NCBI GenBank assembly: GCA_951640165.1
Contig: OX621265.1
Location: 18,365,001 to 18,429,000, forward strand
Reading direction: 5' to 3'
DNA: 64,000 nt
Source of the DNA: Pseudoips prasinana
Lineage: Eukaryota > Arthropoda > Insecta > Lepidoptera > Nolidae
The notes beneath the pieces are model-generated. The model was not told the origin of the DNA. It saw only the letters and a list, made by a program, of their open reading frames with translations, and did not search any database. Shown piece by piece: positions 1 to 11,100 of the stretch. The position numbers and the translations under genes were made by a program. The first letter of the stretch is position 1. The number at the start of each line of letters is the position of its first letter.

Positions 1-515
1 AATGTGTATATCATACTACTAGGCCATACCAGTTTTAACAGTTCTCCAGGTAGAAATTCCTTAACTTACAACACTTAACAGCACTAATAACTAGCCTTAA
101 ATACTTATATAGAGTACACAAAAGGCCAATAACAGCTATCCTCGGAAGATAAACAAAGTGGATTAAGCTTAACTTAAAGTAAAAGAGTAAATTATTGAAT
201 TGGTAAAGTGCCATTATATAGAAAGGATGTAATAAGTAGATACATGCATACTTAAATTAACATACTATACATATATAATAATGAGATTATACTCCATATG
301 AATAAATGATACTAAAATAAATAAATAATATGCAATATTTGATGCCAATATAATATACTCGTAATATTGTTTATGTATCTTATTGCATTATCTATCTTAT
401 TGCGTACCTACCACTATTAGTGAATGTTTAGCTCCCATCCTATATTTGTTGTAATTTAAGATTATTTTGAGATTATGAAATATTTATTACCATTTAACCC
501 TTGATACCACTAATC
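1..515. other. AT-rich intergenic or intronic sequence
   Basis: No gene, repeat structure or domain is recognisable here. It may be an upstream intron of gene 1, because the first gene 1 exon seen (2029) starts in mid-protein relative to its paralogue. I looked for ZAD-type exons (Cys-x2-Cys) and did not find any. Confidence 0.5.
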
Positions 516-699
516 TGGACGGCCCGGTTGCTGTGGTTGGTAAATGCTTGCCTTTCACACTGAAGGGTGTGGGTTTCATTCCCACCCCGAACAGATATTT
601 ATGTGCAATAAGATAGATGTCCTGCCTGAGTCTGGGTGTAATTATCTATATACGTATGTATTTACATGAAAAAATTGTATACCAGTTATCTGGTTTCCA
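516..699 (+). mobile_element. tRNA-derived SINE, left part (split by a LINE)
   Basis: A tRNA-like head with A-box-like and B-box-like stretches (around 525-590) is followed by the standard SINE body of this window (wording such as 'gtctgggtgtaat' and 'tatctggtttcca'). The element stops at 699 and resumes at 1541 after a LINE fragment. The 13 bases TATCTGGTTTCCA occur at both 687-699 and 1528-1540, as a target-site duplication should. Confidence 0.75.
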
Positions 700-1527
700 A
701 GTTATCTGGTTGGCTGAACTTTTCGCCATTAACAGATGTGTGGAAATGAACCTGGACAGAAAGCTAAAGCAACAAAACATCTACATTAACTCGGACAGTC
801 AAGCGATGCTGTTATCGCTGGACTCTTTTGAATCTAACTCAAAACAAGTACAGTGCTGCAAAGAAAATCTAAATTCCCTGGGTCAATCCAACAGAGTCAC
901 ACTCAGATGGGTACCGGGGCATTCGGGAATAGATGGGAATGAGAAGGCAGATGAACTTGCGAGACTTGGAGCTGTTAACCCTCAAAACGGACCCGAACCA
1001 TTTTGTGGTATTACCAAGCAAAGGGCCTACTCTATCCTATACGATCAATGCACCTCAACAGCCATGGAACTGTGGAAATCCTCAGCTGGATCTCTACACT
1101 CAAAGGCTGTTATCAAGGGCTACAACAAAAAATTGTCGAAAGAATTACTTGAATTCAAACGTTACAAAACATGTGCGGTAAATCGAATTCTCACCGGACA
1201 CTGCAAGCTGAATAAGCACATATTCAACCTAAAGCTGGCCGACAGCACAATTTGCAGATTCTGCTAAGAGTCAGAGGAAACTCCTTTGCATATTCTGTAC
1301 TCGTGCAGGCCGCTAATGCGTTGTAGAAGTATCCACCTAGGACAGCATATAATGCAACCGGAAGAGATACAAACACTCACTGCACAATCAATCTGGGAGT
1401 TTTGGGAAGCTGTAGGACTGAGCAGTGAACTTTGACAAAGTCAAGGAGCTCTGCTACAATAGATCAGCAATGGTCGAGGTAGCAAGATGCCATCAAGGCA
1501 TCAAGCCCCAAACAACAATAATAATAA
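700..1527 (+). mobile_element. 5'-truncated LINE with RNase H domain, inserted in a SINE
   Basis: The open frame up to the stop at 1264-1266 encodes an RNase H domain. It shows the AE motif (WLAELFAI), the DSQ motif (INSDSQAML) and the C-terminal GHSGIDGNEKAD block, so three catalytic acidic positions are present. A downstream Cys-containing tail (LTGHCKLNKH) is typical of LINE clades that carry RNase H (R1, LOA, I). Upstream reverse transcriptase is missing, so the copy is 5'-truncated. The frame breaks at 1264 and residual coding continues to about 1440. The 3' end is a TAA-type microsatellite (1512-1527). The related C-terminal piece at 10830-11280 is probably the same family. Confidence 0.8.
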
Positions 1528-1600
1528 TATCTGGTTTCCATAGTACAAGTTCTCCTTAGTTTGGTATTGGATGGCTGTGTGTCTAATGTAATGTAAAAAT
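1528..1600 (+). mobile_element. tRNA-derived SINE, right part
   Basis: Continues the SINE body exactly where the left part stops at 699: 'atagtacaagttctcc...tttggtattggatggctgtgtg' is the usual 3' body of this SINE in the window. Confidence 0.7.
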
Positions 1601-1697
1601 ATAAAAAAACTAGAAATTGGTTGTCATGAAGAAACTTGAAGTTTTGTTATTAAACCAGTAATTATATATCTTTAATTATTAACTTAGAATAAATATG

Positions 1698-1955
1698 ACG
1701 GTCACCGTAGCCTAGTTGGTAGTGCTCCTGCCTACGAAGTTGGTGGTCCTGGGTTCGAATCCCGGTAAGTGCAAATATTTGTGTGATGAACATAAATATT
1801 TGTTTCTGAGTCATGGATGTTTTCTATGTATATAAGTATTTATCTATCTATATAAGTATGTATATCGTCGCCTGGTACCCATAGTACAAGCTTTGCTTAG
1901 TTTGGGGCTAGGATGATCTGTGTGACGTTGTCCCCAGATATTATATTATTATTAT
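1698..1955 (+). mobile_element. tRNA-derived SINE (main family)
   Basis: The tRNA-like head carries an A box (TAGCCTAGTTGGTAGTG) and a B box (GGTTCGAATCC). The body ends in 'gcttagtttggggctagg' and a TTA-rich tail. Further copies are at 19223-19460 (+), 45585-45826 (-), 49605-49845 (-) and 52437-52662 (-). Family consistency across five copies supports the call. It lies just upstream of gene 1 exon 2029-2119. Confidence 0.85.
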
Positions 1956-2028
1956 ATGTTACAGAAGGCCATCCCCCTGTAGCTGAATGATATCCAACTT
2001 GAAAACAGAAATTATGTCGTCGTTGCAG

Positions 2029-2119
2029 CAACCTAGTTTAGGCACAGAGTGTGACATTGTCATCAAAGTGGAACCTGTCTTTGAAGTTGATCCAGCAATA
2101 GAACTTGAGTACAATGAAG
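2029..2119 (+). CDS. Gene 1 linker exon a
   Basis: 91 bp, phase 0 to phase 1. The acceptor is ttgcag at 2023-2028 and the donor is gttagt at 2120. It encodes 30 residues with IKVE at 2062-2073 and ends LEYNE plus a split codon, which matches gene 2 exon 42207-42357 (ends KIENE, same phases). The pyrimidine tract before 2029 is weak. An alternative is a first coding exon from ATG 1987 (in-frame stop TGA at 1984) with an acceptor at 1973. Confidence 0.7.
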
Positions 2120-5100
2120 GTTAGTTTTACAGCTCCGTTTTTTCAGACATCTTTCTCTTAATTTTTTCAGACATCTTTCTCTTACTTTTTACAGACACCT
2201 TTCTCTTACTTTTTTCAGACATCTTTCTCTTACTTTTTTCAGACATCTTTCTCTTACTTTTTTCAGACATATTCCTCTTACTTTTTCAGACATCTTTCTC
2301 TTACTGTTTTCAAACACCTTTCTCTTACTTTTTTCATACATCTTTCTCTTACTTTTTCAGACATCTTTCTCTTACTTTTTTAGACATATTTCTCTTACTT
2401 TTTTCAGACATCTTTCTCTTACTTTTTTAGACATCTTTCTCTTACTTTTTTCAGACCCTGAATCAGGCAATAGTAAATAGTTCCCACCTCATTTTAAACT
2501 CAATGCTGTTGTAATAAGAGCTAAAACCAGTGAATTATGAACATGTATTATGCCCTATTAAGGGTTAAAATGAATTGTATAAATTTAAGTGCGGGTGGGA
2601 ATAGAACCCACGACCACGGGGTATCCGACCCTATGTGCGTTAACAGCTCCGCCACCGCACCGTGGTACTGACACTCGAATTTATACAATCCATTCGATAT
2701 TTCTTAACGCATTTAAAACTCCTTTTAATGCCATCTTACCGGGCCGGATACCCCCTTCGATTTCCACCCGCACTAAAATTTATATAATTCATTATAAAGA
2801 TGCATGAAAATTGTTTTCAGAATAACATGTTTAAAATGCTAAAAATTATAAATGAAATAAAAACTATGTTTTAATTATGCAACTTACCAATTTCTTTTAA
2901 TTATGCCTTCACCATGGATATTAAATCCTTCAGTGGTAATATAGCTAGATGCTCTTATCAGTCCGTAAGTGATCGGCGATGTTAAGCAACAAGGCTCGCG
3001 GTCAGATCATAGATGGGTGACTAAAGTGGTTTAATTTATGAACAGGCAAATTAATTAATACATTCGACAACAGTCGTTAAGCTATGTCAGAGGCCTACTG
3101 GGCGGCTTGAACAACTCTGACACTAGGGTAACTACTGCCTATAACTAAGTAGTAAGTGGCAATAAATAATGGTCACATTTTAGCATTGTGCAGCATTTTT
3201 GTCATTAAGTCATAGTCACAGACAAAGTCAATTAAAGTCCGTCACGGTCAAAGTCCTACTCCAGTAAGTCACTGAAGAATTTACACCAGTTCTTGAAAGA
3301 TCTTTCATATCATCATCATATCAGCCGAAAGACGTCCACTGCTGGACAAATGCCTCTCCCAAGGATCTCCACAATAGCGGGTTGTGCGCTGCCCGCATCC
3401 AACGGCTTCCCGCGACCCGCACAAGATCGTCGGCCCACCTTGTAGGGGGCCTGCCCACGCTGCGTTTTCCGGTTCGTGGTCGCCACTCGAGAACCTTTCT
3501 GCCCCAGCGGCCGTCGGTTCTACGAGCTATGTGCCCTGCCCACTGCCACTTCAGTTTGGCAATTCTTTGGACTATGTCGGCTACTATGGTTCGCCTGCGG
3601 ATCTCATCATTTCTGATCTTTTATATACTTTAATATTATGAGTATACATATATTTATATAGCAGCAATAGAAATAAATACTAGAAAATTTCAAATATCTA
3701 CCTACTATAGTCCATAGAGCCAACCCTTTCCAGTTACATAATATCTATGACCCATGTGGTATTCATGTATTTTTAATATTTTCTAAGGTATTAGTAATTT
3801 TCTATTTATGTTATTTTCGAGACTTTATTTACTTACCTACATTTTAATTACGATATTTATATAATGTAATTTTAGGTATAAAGTAAATGTAATGTTAGAT
3901 TTACTAAATATTTGCCTGCCTAAAAGCTGATTATGGTGATACCTACTACCTTTTTTGTAACAACTTATGTAAAACGGGAATCCCACTATTTGGCTTGATC
4001 CTCTTACCCTGCGGAGAGACGTGGCAGCTCTATGTGTCCTCTACCGCATTTATTACGGGGAGTGTTCAGAGGAATTGTTCGAGCTTATACCTGACGCCAC
4101 ATTCCGCCACAGACCCTCTCGCCAAAAGTGGAAGTTTCATCCTTATCACCTGGATGAATGGTCATCTACCACCGTGCGTTTCACAAGAAACTTTTTGCCG
4201 CGCACTGCCGCTCTGTGAAATCAATTAGCTGTGGAGGTATTTCCGATCCGGTATGACTTGGCAACCTTCCAGAAGCGACCCTATTCTTTTTTCAAAGGCC
4301 AAAATCCATGGACAAATTGTTTCACTTAAAAAGAAAGGCAATGATTTTAAAATTAGTCCAGTTGGTATTGCTTGGAATCCAAACACCAGAGGAGTCGCGG
4401 GTGTTGTAGCACTTTAAGAGTCTGCAAACAAGTGTTGCTGACCCTCTCCCCTCAAGGTGATGAACCCAGGCGACCTTAATCACACGCAGAAACACAACAA
4501 TAAAATTATTAATGTTATTATAAAGAATGTCTTCTGTAAATCAAATCAAATCATTTATTATTCATTACATTTTGGGTATTACATGGTCGTATAGTTAATA
4601 TAAAATGAATCACCAAAATCTGTCTGTAGTGAGGCGTATGAATCATTTGGTATAATCCAAAAGTTACACGAAAATTAGCACAATCAAAAGAAACATGTCA
4701 AGCTGTCAACAAGTGGTAGACTAAAAAGATTAAAATTCGATATATTAACTTACAAATGTCGTCAGATAAATTATAATAATTGTGCTATATATAAGAACAC
4801 AATAAATGAGAAAATATAAAATGTCATCATCTAAGTTATTCCAGATCAAATGTAGTATGTAAAACTGTCGAATTATTTTATACAAAATTATTATCATTTA
4901 AAAAATCCTAGACATTATAATAACACTTTTTTAACAAAATAGATTTAAATTTATTTTTAAATAGTTCTGTATTGTTAAGCTTTATAAGATGTGGTATTTT
5001 ATGGAGCTGTGCATAGAAGACTTTTAGTCATCAGACTAGTTTTTGCAATAAGGTGGCGTAAGTACTTCTCCAGTCGCCTCTTTGAGCGAGTGAATGCTGT

Positions 5101-8100
5101 GCCCTACTATAATATACTCATAGCTGGGCATTAACCCTTTAACAGGCTGTAGGTATATTCCTAATTCATTGGTTTTGGACCTTATTATAAGCTAATAAAG
5201 TTCAAAATGTGGTGGTAACTATATCCCCACTGCCCGGAAAAGGGTTAACTCGTTAATCCGCTAATCGTTAATTAACGAAGTTAACATTTTGATTAACGGA
5301 TTAACTGGTAAAAATGTTATCGGACACGTTAACTTCCGTTAATATGCAGAAGTCCGTTAGTTGTTAACCCTAGAAAGATAACCTTATTTAAACTGCCATT
5401 AAAGATAACCATACGCTTCTGAGGCGCATAATACATTTATATTTTTTTTATTATTAAATACCTTTTTATCGTAGTAACCTGATAGTTTTAATGTGTGGGT
5501 ATTGAACTTATAATGAATAAAACTTTATTAGTTTATTTATTTATATATTTGAAACATTAAGCTTAAATCTAAAACCTCATAAAAAAAACAACAAAATTAG
5601 GAATCTTCCGTTTACAGCAAATTAAAAACACAAAATAATTATTTTTTGCTCTAAAAGTAATTAAATTATTTCTTATGAACTTTGTTAATCGACTAAAAAA
5701 TAATCAGAGAAAGTTATAATTATTTGGCTCCTTATTTGGTTTCATAGACATAAAAAGCCATTTTTTTGTATTCGTCGTAAACTCCAGTTGGCGCATGTTA
5801 TCTCATTTTTTTGTATTCGTCGTAAACTCCAGTTGGCGCATGTTATCTTAGTTAGACAATCTTTTTTTTTTTCCTGCAAAAGGTACGATGCCGTCTTTTC
5901 TCGGCTGGAGATTCTTCTTTATCATCTGTAGAAGTCTACAGAACTGATTTTGGAATAACATTATGATAGTTACTCGCACATAATCGTCCCCGGGCGCAAT
6001 GGACCATTTATGACCGACTAGGACATAAGCAATCAGCATCGCTCGCCCAGCCTGACCATACTCTAGTTACTCTACTCATCGTTTAGTTGTACTATACTAC
6101 GGCTCTAAATAAGAACCTCAAAGCCTCAGGCTCAACGTCTCGCACAAAAGTACACCTCCTTAACCATTGACGTAAGGTCATATCTGCCTAGCCAGTAGCT
6201 GTCCAGCCAGTAGCTGTCTAGCCAGTAGCTGTCTAGCTAAGAGCTGTCTAGCCAGTAGCTGTCTAGCCAGTAGCTGCCTAGCCAGTAGCTGCCTAGCCAG
6301 TAGCTGCCTAGCCAGTAGCTGTCTAGCCAGTAGCTGTCTAGCCAGTAGCTGTTTAGCCAGTAGCTATCTAGCCAGTAGCGGACTAGCCAGTAGCTGTCTA
6401 GCCAGTAGCTGTCTAGCCAGTAGCTGTCTAGCCAGTAGCTGTCTAGCCAGTAGCTGCCTAGCCAGTAGCTGCCTAGCCAGTAGCTGTCTAGCCAGTAGCT
6501 GTCTAGCCAATAGCTGTCTCACCAGTATCTGTCTAGCCAGTAGCTGTCTAGCCAGTAGCTGTCTAGTCAGTAGCTGTCTAGCGAGTAGCTGTCTAGCCAG
6601 TAGCCAGTAGTTAAAATGGTACGAATCGAGTCGTGAGATACAGAAAGTTCGGCGGCTATCTCTCAGAGTTGAATGAGGATTTTCAGTCCCTATTTCCTAC
6701 ACTTTTGCGATGTTAACTTCATTTGCAGACGTTGATGGCCTACCAGAGCGAGGCAAATCTTTTATCACATCTCGACCGCTTTTGAACGCTTTGAACCACT
6801 CATAAGCACGAGTTTTTGATAAAGTCGATTTACCGTAAGCCTTCTGTAACATTTTCAGTGACTCCGAAGACGAAATTCCATTAGCAATGCAAAATTTAAG
6901 ACAAACTCTTTGTTCGATATTTTTGTCCATTATGAAATTCGCAATACACACTATATATAATATTACTAAAACCAGCACTGTATTTAATATAAATAACAGA
7001 TGCAACTCAAACGCCGCGCCAAAATGGAAAACAGTTGTGCTAATCTAACAACAACAAATAAAAAACAAAAATTTGAATTTGGAACCATAAACAAATCATC
7101 CATTCCCGATACTTTTTTGACTGAATGTATCTATCGAATCCTTAAATAAATAGCAAGTTACTAAGCTATTATTGTTACATGTAGCAATAGTATATTAAAA
7201 TTAAAGAATTGAAAACCACGAGCAGTTGGCTAGCGCAAAAGGCTCTCAACTAGTAGCTTAATTTAGGCTACTAATACCTGAGGGCACCCTTATGGGGCTA
7301 TAGCTCAGGCGGCCGCTGAAGTTAAAAGATGGAATTCGAAATAGGGGTCTGATCACTTGCACAGGAATATGAACCCACGATCTTGAACATGCTACCGATA
7401 GACCACTCCTTGGTATATGCCTTCCTTAGAGTTCTATTTAGATGGATATACAACTACTACCCTTATATACATAGCTGGGCATTAACTCGTTAATCCACTA
7501 ATCGTTAATTAACGAAGTTAACATTTTCATTAACGGATTAACTGGTAAAAATGTTATCGGACACGTTAACTTCCGTTAATATGCAGAAGTCCGTTAATTG
7601 TTAACCCTAGAAAGATAACCTTATTTAACTGCCATTAAATATAACCATACGCTTCTGAGGCGCATAATACATTTATATTTTTTTTATTATTAAATACCTT
7701 TTTATCGTATTTATTAAATAAATTAACTAATAAAGTTTATTCATTATAAGTTCAATACCCACACATTTAAACTATCAGGATAGTTTAAATGTGTGGGTAT
7801 TGAACAAATATAATGAATAAACTTTATTAGTTAATTTATTTATATATTTGAAACATTGAACTTAAATCTAAAAACCTCAAAAAAAAAACAGCAAAATTCG
7901 GAATCATCCGTTTACAGCAAATTAAAAACATAAAATAATATTTTGTTTCTCTAAAAGTAATTAAATTATTTCTTATGAACTAGTTAATCGACTAAAAAAT
8001 AATCCGAGAAAATTATAATTATTTGGCTCCTTATTTGGTTTCATAGACATAGAAAGCCATTTTTTTGTATTCGTTGTAAACTCCAGTTGGCGCATGTTAT

Positions 8101-11100
8101 CTTAGTTAGACAATCTTTTTTTTATTCTTGCAAAAGGTACGATGCTGTCTTTTCTCGGCTGGAGATTCTTCTCCATCATCTGTAGAGGTCTACACAACTG
8201 ATTTTGGAATAACATTGAGATAGTTTCTCGCACATGCTTTGGCAAAGCATCGATTCAGATGACTGGGTGCATAACTTTTGCATATATTCCCTTCTGTTGT
8301 TTGTGGAGACTTTTGCTCATGAAGGGGAGTATGCACCTTATACCCAACGATTAAATTACACATCTGGATTATATAAGTACCAATTTTGTTTTGTTTCTAT
8401 CCTGTTAACTTCCAGAACCTAAACCAACAGGTTTTATAAGTTCACTAATGCAAAGATATAAAAATGCAATTTTACACATATTATCGGATTAACGTTTAAC
8501 GTTAACTTGCGTTAATTCTTCCGAAATGTAACGCTTTAACGTTTAACGAAGCTAACTTTTTTTGTAGCGGATTAATGATTAACGAAGTTAACTATTTGAT
8601 TAACGGTGCCCAGCTATGAATATACTATATGATTCTTCTCTTAAACCAGATCCTATGGAAGGGCCATCACATTCAACCAAGAAGTGGACAAAGTCACACT
8701 CTGGGACTGATAAGCCACTACACCCAGGTATTAATGATGTGTGCAATGTCAAAGTGAAAAAGGAGATACCTGAAGTTCGTGAATATCATGAAGTAGCGAT
8801 TGAATTTGAAGGAGATAATGGTGGTAAGTTGTGTATTGATTCCTGATTGAATAGAAAACAAATATTAACAATAATTATATTAAGAAGAAATGTAGTACCG
8901 GAAGCAAATACAACATGCAACGTAATTACCGCATACTTGGGGTGTCTGAGACCCCCATTAGAATATTATGTTGTAATCATAATACATACACTGAATTTTT
9001 AATTTAACGTGTATATGCATTGTTATTTACTAAATTAGTTTCTTGGAATAAAGTTTATTTTTCTTTATTTTGTACTGAATGATGGAATTTGTATGAATAC
9101 AAATAAAATTGCAATTTTAAAAGTATTATTATTTGACTTACGGTCCATTTCAAATTATATTGACTGTATAGGGTTAGTATGACAATAATTTCCGTAATTA
9201 CCTATATTAAAAATGATATAAATCGATTGTGTAAACGATTCTGAACAAACTATTTTCAGGATGTGCGTTAATTAAGTTACATGTTGTATAAACAATAATT
9301 ACCATGTGTTTTTAGTACCGGAATAAATATAAAATTCAAAATAATATATAATAATAATAATTTTGTTATTTTTTCTATGTAGAGAATTATTCTGTGTTAC
9401 AGCCTGTGCACACCACGTTTTTTTAACGCGCCGTCGACGCGCGCTTAGGAAACGCGCGTCGACAGCGCGCGCTTTTATCCTACAGAGCAGTTTGGTGCTT
9501 GTTTGAATCGATACAAACGCGATGCTAACCCGCGTCTGTATCGCTACAAACGGCGTGCTTTAAAAACGTGGTGTGCATAGGCCCATATGTTTCACATGGT
9601 ACAAAACCCTTGCAAATGTAGAGAAATATCATATCGTAGTCGTTAGTAACCTTGGATGGGTATCGAACCCACAACCTAAGAGGTTGTGGGTTCGATACCC
9701 ATCCAGGACAAATCTTTGTTGATGAGCACCATTAGTTTTTTCTGGGTCTGGGTGTAATTTATCCATGATATGTACGTGTTTAGAAATATATACATATTTT
9801 ATCAGTTGTCTGGCTTCTATAGTACAGGCTCTGCCATGTTAACAAATCAGATGGCAGTGTTCTCTCGATATATTTCTTGTTTAGTATGATCCTATGTGTG
9901 TATGATGAACAAGGCAGAGTCAAAGTAAAAAGATATTTATCCCGTAAAAAATTTACGTTTATGTGGAATCGTCATATTTTTTTTACCCTACCGTGCAGTG
10001 CATGACGTGGCAGCTACTGAGAAACACTGCCAGAAAACTCAGTAGGAATCCTTTTTTTAAATAAAATATACTTAAGATTAATTAAAATCATGTGTGTTGA
10101 CTCAGAACAACTCAATCCCAAGCACTTTTGTCACTTAAATAATCAGAAATTTTGTAATATGCTACACAATTTGGATTTAATAATTCTTTTAAACTTATTC
10201 GTAGACAATTCTCTAATATAACTGGGAAGTTTGTTATAGAATCTTATACATTGCCCCATAAAAGAGTTACTTATTTTGTGGAGACGGGTAGTATGCAATA
10301 TGAGATTATTCTTATATCTAGTATTTACATTATGTGTATCGCTCCTTTTACAGAAGGAATCGATATTTTTATGCACATATAGTAAGTTTTCATATATATA
10401 CTTAGATGGTACAGTTAGAATGTTAACCTCCTTGAACTTTTCTCTTAGAGACACATTATCATGTCGTTCACTGCTGAACAAAGACCTCCCCAAGAGATTT
10501 CTTCAATGGAGTTGTGTCCATTATTTGGAGCGCTATACACATGCCATAAACGCCACGTTCTGCAGACTGGTTGGCGATCGCAGTGTGGGATGTTCTCTGG
10601 GAGATTTCTCCTTGGGAAGACTTCTATGCCCCCACGGGTTGGTGATATTCTTTATCGTCAGCTTCACAGCAAATTATGCTATGTATCCGCTCTTCAATAA
10701 TGTATCCGCTCTTCAATAATGTATCCGCTCTTCAATAATGTATCCGCTCTTCAATAATGTATCCGCTCTTCAATAATGTATCCGCTCTTCAATAATGAAG
10801 AGCTGATTACGACTGCTTGACGGCTGATATAAATCAGCCGAAAGGCTAAGTGAAAAAACCACGCAGCAACATGAAAAAGAGTGGATGGATCTAGAATCAT
10901 GCAGACAGCTAAAGGAAATTCTACCATCTCTGAACAAACGTCTATCGCGCAGTCTACTACATCTGAACAGAAAAGATTTGCGCATGGTGTTAGGCACAAT
11001 AACCGGACACTGCACACTAAACAAACACCTCTTCAAGATTGGCGTCACAGACAGCCCCTTGCGCAGAGGATGCATTGAATCTGAAGAAACACCGGCACAC

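Noticed and set aside
1698..1780. Functional tRNA gene
   Set aside because: A and B boxes are present but no cloverleaf acceptor stem closes, and the SINE body follows in all copies.
2138..2458. CRISPR array or bacterial-type repeat
   Set aside because: Units of about 23-24 bp follow each other directly; it is an intronic minisatellite.
6187..6610. CRISPR-like regular repeats
   Set aside because: The 15-bp units are contiguous without spacers, and the sequence is plainly eukaryotic.
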